A stretch of 64,000 bases of DNA from Crotophaga sulcirostris (taxonomy: Eukaryota > Chordata > Aves > Cuculiformes > Crotophagidae): NCBI GenBank assembly GCA_013397455.1, contig VYZB01000030.1, positions 4,213,385-4,277,384 of the forward strand, written 5' to 3'. The translations under genes and the position numbers were made by a program. Shown in pieces: positions 56,101 to 64,000 of this stretch. The notes beneath the pieces were generated by a model. It was not told where the DNA came from. It did no database searches and worked only from the letters and a program-made list of their open reading frames with translations. Each line of letters opens with the position of its first letter. Positions within the stretch are counted from its first letter, which is position 1.

Positions 56101-59100
56101 CAAAATCTGTCAAACCACAGTGCATATTCCTAGCTCAGGAACCCAAAACTTTCTTCATTCAGCCTAGGGACAGTACAGAACAGAATTGTCTGCAAATCCT
56201 GCAGCACGTCATATCTGCAGGTTGCCCACTCATCTGAGAGGCTGACCATACCTGGCATGTCCCGGTAGGAGCCAGAGGACATGCCTCGCGAGGACGTCTC
56301 CGGAGCTGGGAGCGGGGTGCTGCCAGCCACCGAGTGCAGAACAAGGACAATGGCGTTCACGAGCGCGGGGTGGGCTGGGATCAGCCTGGGGAGAAAGAAT
56401 GGAAGAAGGAGTCACGTACACAGGGAAACTAAGACATCAGCAGCTCAATACCAGCAAAGAACTTGTGGCAGGAACAGTCAAGCCACCCCTGGCTGTGCCA
56501 ACACCATCTCAGGTACCACGTTTGCCTGGCCTGCAACAAACACGTCCCCACCTTACTTGACACAGTCAGAGAAGCTGCGACTCCTTCCTGATCCCATGTT
56601 GACCCTCCCATTGTACACAACTCCCATATGTTCTCATGGGAGCAGCTCCACTGTGAGCAGCCACATGTGATTTGAACCCACAATCTGGATGCAATTATGG
56701 CCCTTTCTCCCACAAGTCCAGAGGAAGCCACAGAGATGATCCAAGGGCTGGAGCACTTCCTGTAAGAGGACAGGCTGGGAGAGTTGGGGTTGTTCAGCCT
56801 GGAGAAGAGAAAGCTCCAAGGGAGACCTTAGAGCAGCCTCCCAGTACTGAAAGGGGCCCCAGGAAAGCTGGGGAGGGGCTCTTGATCAGGGAGTGCAGGG
56901 ACAGGATGAGGGGGAATGGTTTGAAGATGAAAGAGGGGAGATTGAGATGAGATCTTGGGAAGAAATGTTTTCCTGTGAGGGTGGGGAGGCACTGGGACAG
57001 GTTGCGCAGAGAAGTGGTGGCTGCCCCATTCCTGGAGGTGTTCAAGGCCAGGCTGGATGGGGCTTTGAGCCCCCTGATCCTAGTGGGAGGTGTCCTTGCT
57101 TATGGCAGGGGGGTTGAAACTGGATGAGCTTTGAGATCCCTTCCAACCCAAACTGTTCCATGGTTCTATGATTCAATAAATATCCCTTAGTCTAATGCCA
57201 CACTGCGATCCACATCTGTTCCCTCTGTCCTGGCATACCTGTCCCAGCAGGCAGAAGCAGAACATCCTCTCTCACCCAGAGAGAAGTGATCTCACACAAC
57301 AGTGCAACAAAGGCATTGCTTAGTCACTGCACCAGCTTACATGAACTTACGTGTCCAGCATATTGGGGTCTGCAAACACTGAAAAGAGATCCTTGTCCTG
57401 TAGGACTCCTGGGAGGAACCAGGAAACACAGTGAGTAAAAGACAGGATACAAGAAGCAAGGGCCACTCAAACAGGAGCCATAGGAAAATCCACAAGTATT
57501 AATTGTTTTCCAGGAACTTAGTCACTAGCAGACTAACAATTGTTCTCTCCAAAGTCTTTTGCATCTTCCTGGGGCGACTCATGACCGCAGCCACACGCCC
57601 AAAAGATGGGGCTTTCCCAGTAGATGCCACAGGCTATGCTCCAGCACAGCTCCACCTTAAGGGCAGGATCAAATGTGGCACCCAGCTCACTCTCAGGGGC
57701 TGTGCCTGCATCCCACATTCCACCCCTCCCACAGAAGTGTGTCAACAAGGCTGGGAACATTCCAGACCAGGAGAAGCAAGCTAGTTTTAATGAACATTGC
57801 TGTAACGCTTTGCGTCAGGCAAAAACCACCCATTCCCACTGCTCTCCTCTGGGGTCCTGTTCCTCAGTTCTTGTGAAGCCAATGTCCATCCTCAAACATC
57901 TAGAACAGAACACAACTCTAACACCTGAGCAGGCACTTATGCTCATGCTCCGCAAAGGGACAAAAAGAGACGCTTTGTCCAGAGAAGGAGAACTTTCTCT
58001 TCCCTGTGTCTGGAATTAAACACTGCCTATCCTGAGCTGGCTTTCTTCAGATCCTCTGGATCACATCTAGACTCACCCAAAGCAACAGGGTCGCTACTGA
58101 GGCCAGGAGTAGCTACAATGATCTGATCCAGCGACTCCTTGTTCCCCAGCATTTTGAAGACCTGCCAGAGAAATCGGAGCAAATCAGCGGTGTCACACAA
58201 CAAGGCTCCACTCTGGCACACAGAGGGGACTGACAAAACACACCCAGACAGCAAAGTCTGAAGCCCCACTCACAGCATCTCTGTAGGCAGGACTGCTATG
58301 CAGGGCAGTGTGAAGGACTCTGAACTCCCGTACTGCTGCCACTTTATCCACAGGCTCTGACGAGGGAGAAAAAACAACAGAACAAGACATGGTTCTCCCT
58401 CTGCCAGCTTCACCAGCCATTTGAAATGCTACTGTGACTTCCACACTGCAATAGTGGTGGTGATAATCTTTGATTCCCCTAGATCTGACTGACCCAGAGA
58501 AGAAGGACACAGACTAAAGACTGCGAATGTCTCAGTACAATTATCATAGCATCACAGTAACTGCACTTTCAGCCTCCAGCATATAAAAATATCTAGATAA
58601 ATCCTCCTACACGTACAAGAGGAGTTGTATTAAAGCAACAATTCTAAACTAACCCATTTTACACAACAGTCAGGCAGATGAGGAACACTCATCCCTCAAG
58701 TTGTGTAATGAGTGGCTTTGTTCCCAGCTCTCTGGCAACACCCTGAAACTGATGACAGTCAATTAAGGAAAGGCTATTCACTCTGCACATTACACAGCTC
58801 ATTCCTCTCCCATCAGCAAGACAACATAACACTCATTTCTGCTGTCAGAGGCGGAGTTTGTGCACAAATATATGGGTCAATTCCTCCTCCAAACCCCACA
58901 TCAGCCTCCCTGAAACAAATCACAAGAGAAGCTGTTCCTCAGTCACAAGGGACCGACACTAAACACATCCCAGGGAAGTCCACGCAGTAGCCCACACTGT
59001 GTCCCTCCTCACCTGGTTTCTGGTCAGGCTCAGGCCAGGACTTGCGCAGGACGTGGACGGTGGAGCCAGACTGGATGCCATAAAAATCAAGCGTTTGGTC

Positions 59101-60098
59101 ATCTCTCAGCTTGCGGCCACAATAGATCAGATCTAGGAGAGAGAAGCAGCCAAAACCAAACAGCATGATCAGAAAGGGTTTAGCCTCCATGTCCTCAAGC
59201 CTTTGTTTGGCTTTTAATCCCCAGGACAGCAGTTTCATTAAAAAGCCCCTCAATCTGCATTTTTAACGAGCTGTAGCAGGCAGAACAGCAAACAACAAGG
59301 TTTTCCAAGTGGAAACCGCCTGGAAGGGTGAACCTGCAAGGGGTGGGGTGAGCAGCAGGAGGCTGCCTGCCCCAGGAGGGGAGAGGGCTCCCGGCGTGGG
59401 GAACGACTCCAACCCCCTCCCGGTGTTACCGGAGGCCTCCTGTGCCCCACAACCACCGTTAAACCCCCAATCTCCCCGCCAGGGGGACTCACCGGGTGGC
59501 CGGACCAGGCGATCAGCCGCGAACCGGCCAGTGAGCTCCAGTACCAACTCCTCCTGCATCCGCACCGGCCCTGGTGCAGCCTGAGCTCCCACCCACCCCA
59601 GGACATAGATGGCCCTCCTGACCATCTGGGCTCACTGTTGGCTCATGTTCAACTTGTCCATGACCAGAACCCCCAGCTCCCTTCCATAGGCTGCTCTCCA
59701 GCCCCTCACTCCCCAGGGCTGTGTGGATGTCCAGGGTTGCCGTGTCTCAGGTGCAAAACCTGGCACTTGCCCTCTTAAACCCCACACGGTTGGTGATTGC
59801 CCAGCACTCCAGTTTGTCCAGATCCACCAGCAGGGCCCTCAAGACTCTCAACAGCTCCCCTCAGCTCTGTGCCACCAGTGGCAGGGCTTTGGAATGCCCC
59901 CTGCAGGCACCTACCGATGAGCTCGGGGTCTGGCACCGACTCCTGCAGTTTGCCCGTGATGAGCTGCTTGAGGTTGGCGATGCTGCACCCCCCCAGCGGG
60001 CACTCTCCCAGCTCCGTCTCCGGCAAATGTAAGATGGATTTGGGAGCCAGTGGCTGATCCGCCAGCTTCACCGCGAGGTGCCACTCCGGCAGCGACAT
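53015..60098 (-). CDS. UBL7: Ubiquitin-like protein 7 (10 coding exons, complete)
   Basis: Cytosolic adaptor with an N-terminal ubiquitin-like domain and a C-terminal UBA domain that binds ubiquitin. In mammals it has been linked to ubiquitin-dependent antiviral signalling. The joined exons total 1143 nt, or 380 residues, the same length as human UBL7 from memory, and every junction keeps phase. UBL domain residues about 18-98 ([22 protein letters not shown]), a helical middle (DKVAA to NMLDT), a Ser/Thr/Pro-rich stretch around 200-335 ([10 protein letters not shown]), and UBA from about 340 to the end ([20 protein letters not shown]). The start ATG has G at -3 and is the first in the exon in this frame after the splice acceptor. 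Confidence 0.96.
53481..53603 (-). CDS. UBL7: UBL7 coding exon 9
   Basis: 123 nt, phase 0-0, encoding [20 protein letters not shown] then [15 protein letters not shown]. Acceptor CCTAG, donor CAG|GTCAGT. Confidence 0.95.
53843..54010 (-). CDS. UBL7: UBL7 coding exon 8
   Basis: 168 nt, phase 0-0, Ser/Thr/Pro-rich: [20 protein letters not shown], then [15 protein letters not shown] and [10 protein letters not shown]. Acceptor ATGCAG, donor CAG|GTACAG. Confidence 0.95.
54288..54850 (+). mobile_element. CR1 fragment, second subfamily
   Basis: In UBL7 intron 7, antisense to the gene. Ends ATTCCATGATTCTATGAT then T-rich; partner of the 22076-22490 copy. Confidence 0.88.
55275..55324 (-). CDS. UBL7: UBL7 coding exon 7
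   Basis: A 50-nt exon encoding [16 protein letters not shown], an acidic segment. Acceptor GTTGCAG, donor CAG|GTAAGT. Confidence 0.94.
55385..55857 (+). mobile_element. CR1 fragment
   Basis: In UBL7 intron 6, 60 bp from exon 7; ends CCATTCCATGATTCTGTG. Confidence 0.88.
56252..56385 (-). CDS. UBL7: UBL7 coding exon 6
   Basis: 134 nt encoding [20 protein letters not shown] and, later, SSGSYRDMP. Acceptor CTCCCCAG, donor G|GTATGG. Confidence 0.95.
56712..57174 (+). mobile_element. CR1 fragment
   Basis: In UBL7 intron 5; begins at the same internal point as the copy at 55385 and ends GTTCCATGGTTCTATGATTC. Confidence 0.88.
57351..57408 (-). CDS. UBL7: UBL7 coding exon 5
   Basis: A 58-nt exon encoding [18 protein letters not shown]. 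It enters in phase 1 and leaves in phase 2 (AC|GTAAGT), completing Thr with exon 6. Confidence 0.94.
58077..58161 (-). CDS. UBL7: UBL7 coding exon 4
   Basis: 85 nt encoding [20 protein letters not shown] then LSSDPVAL. Acceptor TGGCAG, donor G|GTGAGT. Confidence 0.95.
58274..58356 (-). CDS. UBL7: UBL7 coding exon 3
   Basis: 83 nt encoding [20 protein letters not shown] and ending YRDA. Donor GCT|GTGAGT, phase 0. Confidence 0.95.
59013..59132 (-). CDS. UBL7: UBL7 coding exon 2
   Basis: 120 nt, phase 1-1, core of the UBL domain ([20 protein letters not shown]). Acceptor CTCCTAG, donor G|GTGAGG. Confidence 0.96.
59606..59890 (-). mobile_element. CR1 fragment without tail
   Basis: Reverse-transcriptase-derived sequence only (complement of GCTCACTGTTGGCTCATGTT). 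It fills UBL7 intron 1 almost up to the exon 1 donor. Confidence 0.75.
59915..60098 (-). CDS. UBL7: UBL7 coding exon 1
   Basis: Encodes [19 protein letters not shown] and onward to [10 protein letters not shown]. Donor G|GTAGGT in phase 1. The exon extends into 5' UTR up to an acceptor at about 60136 that follows a long pyrimidine tract, so at least one noncoding exon lies upstream. Confidence 0.95.
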
Positions 60099-60135
60099 CC
60101 CAGCCTCCCCGCTGCCAGACGGTGACCTGCAGAGC

Positions 60136-60600
60136 TCTGGAGAGGGAGGAAAACAACTCGCAGTGAGATTCTGCCCCAAGCAGGCATTAAAACCCTATAA
60201 ACCCAGAGGTGGAGCCTTGCTGGGAGCACGTAGGGAAGGGACAGGAGGACCCAGAGCCACCGCGTTGAGGCTCCTACCTGAGTCTGGAGCTGCAATCAAA
60301 GGGACGGGAGGACCGGAGGCCGCAGAGCCGCTGTGTTGAGGCCCCTATCCCAGCCTGGAGCCGTAATCAAAGGGACAGGGAGGGTACAAACACCCCGTCA
60401 GCCCCAACGCTCAGCCAAGGAAGCAGGGACACCCGAGCAAGGCTTCTCCTGGCAGGGACAACCCCTCCAGGCCCCCCGATCCCCCTTTCCCAGCGTTGCG
60501 GGGCTGTGGCTCCCCAGGAGGCGGAAGCGGAAGCGCAGCCAGGCCGCGCAGTGCACGCTGGGCCCCGCAGCTCCCAATTAACCACGCTTCATTAAGCGGC
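60136..60600 (-). promoter_or_regulatory. UBL7 5' exon and promoter region
   Basis: A donor CTCAG|GTAGGA at 60278/60277 could end a noncoding first exon that joins the acceptor at 60136. Upstream lies GC-rich sequence with paired GCTTCCG motifs near 60530-60540. The exact start is not resolved. Confidence 0.4.
60235..60377. repeat. Tandem duplication of about 70 bp at the UBL7 5' end
   Basis: Two copies carrying GTTGAGG, CTGGAGC and AATCAAAGGGAC at about 70-bp spacing. The candidate noncoding-exon donor lies in the first copy. Confidence 0.7.
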
Positions 60601-60940
60601 TGCCAGCCACCCCCGTGGAAAAAAGGCCTCTTGTAAGCAACCTCCTGGCACAGCAGGGACCCCAAGCTGAGCCAGCTCCATCTTCTCCCAAAAAAGGAGA
60701 AGCACCGATGCTCTGGCCATCGAAACCAGTGCCAAGCAACGATGTTTTCCGACAAGAAGAGCTGTTTGTGTTCTAAAAAAAGCCAAGTGACCATGAAAGG
60801 CTGCGAGAGCCACATACCAGTCACGCTCACCTCCCTAACAGCTCTTTAAACGGTCTGAGCAGTGCAGGGCAGCTTTAAAAGGTGATTTGTAGGACTTTTA
60901 CCTCAAATGTTGTTTTCTGAGTTCCAAGCAGGCAGCTTTT

Positions 60941-61600
60941 ATAGAATGGTTTGGCTGGAAAAGACCTTTGAGATCAAGTCCAGCCATACCTGGCCAATAC
61001 TAAACCATTGTCTATCTCCTCACCAGTTAAACACCTCCAGGGATGGTGACTCAACCACCTCCATGGGCAGCCTCTGCCAGTGCCTGAGAACCCTTTCGGT
61101 GAAGAAATCTATTCTAATATCCAATTTAAACCTCCCCTGGCACAACTTGAGGCCCTTTCCTCTCATCCTATCTCTTGTTACTTGGGAGAAGAGATTAACA
61201 CCCACCTCGCTACAACCTCTTTTCAGATAGTTGTAGACAGTGATGGGATCTCCTCTCAGCCTCCCCTTCTCCAGGCTAAGCAGCCCAGGGCCCTCAGCTG
61301 CCCCCAGAATCCCTGAGCTCCAGCCCCTTTCTCTGCATGTGCTCCAGCCAGCCCCTCAATGTCCTTCTTGTAGTGAGGGGCCCAAAACTGAAACCAGGAT
61401 CTGAGGTGTGGCTTCACCAGTGCTGAATCCAGGGGCACAACCACTGCCCTGGTCCTGCTGGCCACGCTGTTTCTAATACAGACCAAGATGCCATTGGCCT
61501 TGGTCACTTGGGCCACTGCTAGCTCATATTCAGCCAGCTGTCAACCAACACACCTAGGCCCTTTTCTGCCAGAGTCCAAAGCCTCAATAACTCTGTGGAG
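60941..61600 (-). mobile_element. CR1 fragment
   Basis: About 660 bp between UBL7 and the actin gene, beginning ATAGAATGGTTTGGCTGG. Confidence 0.88.
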
Positions 61601-61667
61601 CAAGGAGATCCAGAGACCACCCTGAAAGAAAGCAACAGAACCTCACACAGTTTGTAAGGTGAAAGGT

Positions 61668-61673
61668 TTTATT
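61668..61673 (-). terminator. Polyadenylation signal AATAAA for the actin gene
   Basis: AATAAA on the minus strand about 310 nt after the stop codon. It implies a 3' end near 61650, just before a CR1 copy. Confidence 0.7.
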
Positions 61674-61982
61674 TGTTTTCCTACAGAGGAGTCAGCCGTG
61701 AGAAAGGGAAAGGCGCCTGGTCGAGCCTCAGTGCCATCCTACCAGCTCCACATGGGAAAAGGGAATGGCCACCAGCTGTCCCCATGCCCCGGAGAGCCGG
61801 GTGGAGGAGCAGCCAGGCAGCCACGGGAGAACTACAGCCTAACGGGCCACTAACACACACGTGTCACTACCCAAATGAGTTCAGAGAGACAGTGAGTAAC
61901 AGTCTAAGAGCGCTGGTCCAAGGTGGGAGGAGGCAGCGGTTGCCCCAGCGTGGAGCGCTCTGGGAGACTGCCAGCAGTCCCT

Positions 61983-63812
<1,830 letters not shown>

Positions 63813-63835
63813 CTGCCCACGCTCCCGCCGCGACT

Positions 63836-63998
63836 GCCGCGCCGTGCGCCGCCACAGCCTTTTTATACTCCCGGAAGCGGAAGCCGGCACTCGCCCGTCT
63901 ACGCGATTGGCTGCCCCGCCCTGCGCCCGGCCCCGTCCTCGCTTCCGGGTGCGGCGCGCCTTCGCCTGCGCCCTGGTTTCGGTGCCGCACCCGGAAGC
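63836..63998 (-). promoter_or_regulatory. Actin type-5 promoter
   Basis: TATAAAAAGG at 63858-63867 on the minus strand, CCAAT at 63906-63910 about 40 bp upstream, and ETS-type CCGGAAG motifs at 63871-63877 and farther out, all in CpG-rich DNA. Start predicted near 63836. The outer edge holds a 14-bp inverted repeat. Confidence 0.75.
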
Positions 63999-64000
63999 AG

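Overview
The window is vertebrate nuclear DNA and almost certainly avian. It is packed with about 29 truncated CR1 LINE copies, recognisable by the C-terminal reverse-transcriptase and 3' UTR sequence and the short tail repeat ATTCTATG (or CATAGAAT on the other strand). It also carries an intronless cytoplasmic actin that begins Met-Ala-Asp-Glu-Glu, which is the hallmark of the bird 'type 5' actin. I cannot name the species from the sequence.

Three complete protein-coding genes lie on the minus strand. (1) SEMA7A (semaphorin 7A) spans about 5.4-38.0 kb. I resolved 14 coding exons whose phases all agree, and they sum to 1902 nt (633 residues plus stop). Intron 1 is about 19 kb. (2) UBL7 (ubiquitin-like 7) spans about 52.6-60.3 kb. 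It has 10 coding exons summing to 1143 nt (380 residues plus stop). (3) A type-5 cytoplasmic actin occupies 61.65-63.84 kb, with one uninterrupted 376-codon reading frame and a predicted intron in the 5' UTR. SEMA7A next to UBL7 is the arrangement known from other vertebrates (human 15q24).

Layout: 1-5.39 kb is flanking DNA with three CR1 copies. 5.39-38.0 kb is SEMA7A, and one of its introns holds a foreign-looking exon of GRINA (TMBIM family) next to a 14-base run of N. 38.1-52.57 kb is intergenic, with CR1 copies (including the longest one, at 43.6-44.6 kb), two members of an unidentified 205-bp direct repeat (one lies within the intergenic region only 0.5 kb from the SEMA7A start) and one arm of an unidentified inverted pair. 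52.58-60.6 kb is UBL7 and its promoter. 60.9-61.6 kb is another CR1. 61.65-64 kb is the actin gene with a CpG-rich TATA/CCAAT promoter at the window edge.

The genes do not form an operon or pathway. SEMA7A encodes a GPI-anchored guidance and immune ligand, UBL7 an intracellular UBL-UBA adaptor, and the actin a housekeeping cytoskeletal protein. The points most worth checking are: the integrin-binding RGD of mammalian SEMA7A is replaced by Lys-Glu-Asp at an exon junction; the stray GRINA exon; a phase-compatible candidate alternative first exon for UBL7; and two unexplained repeat pairs.
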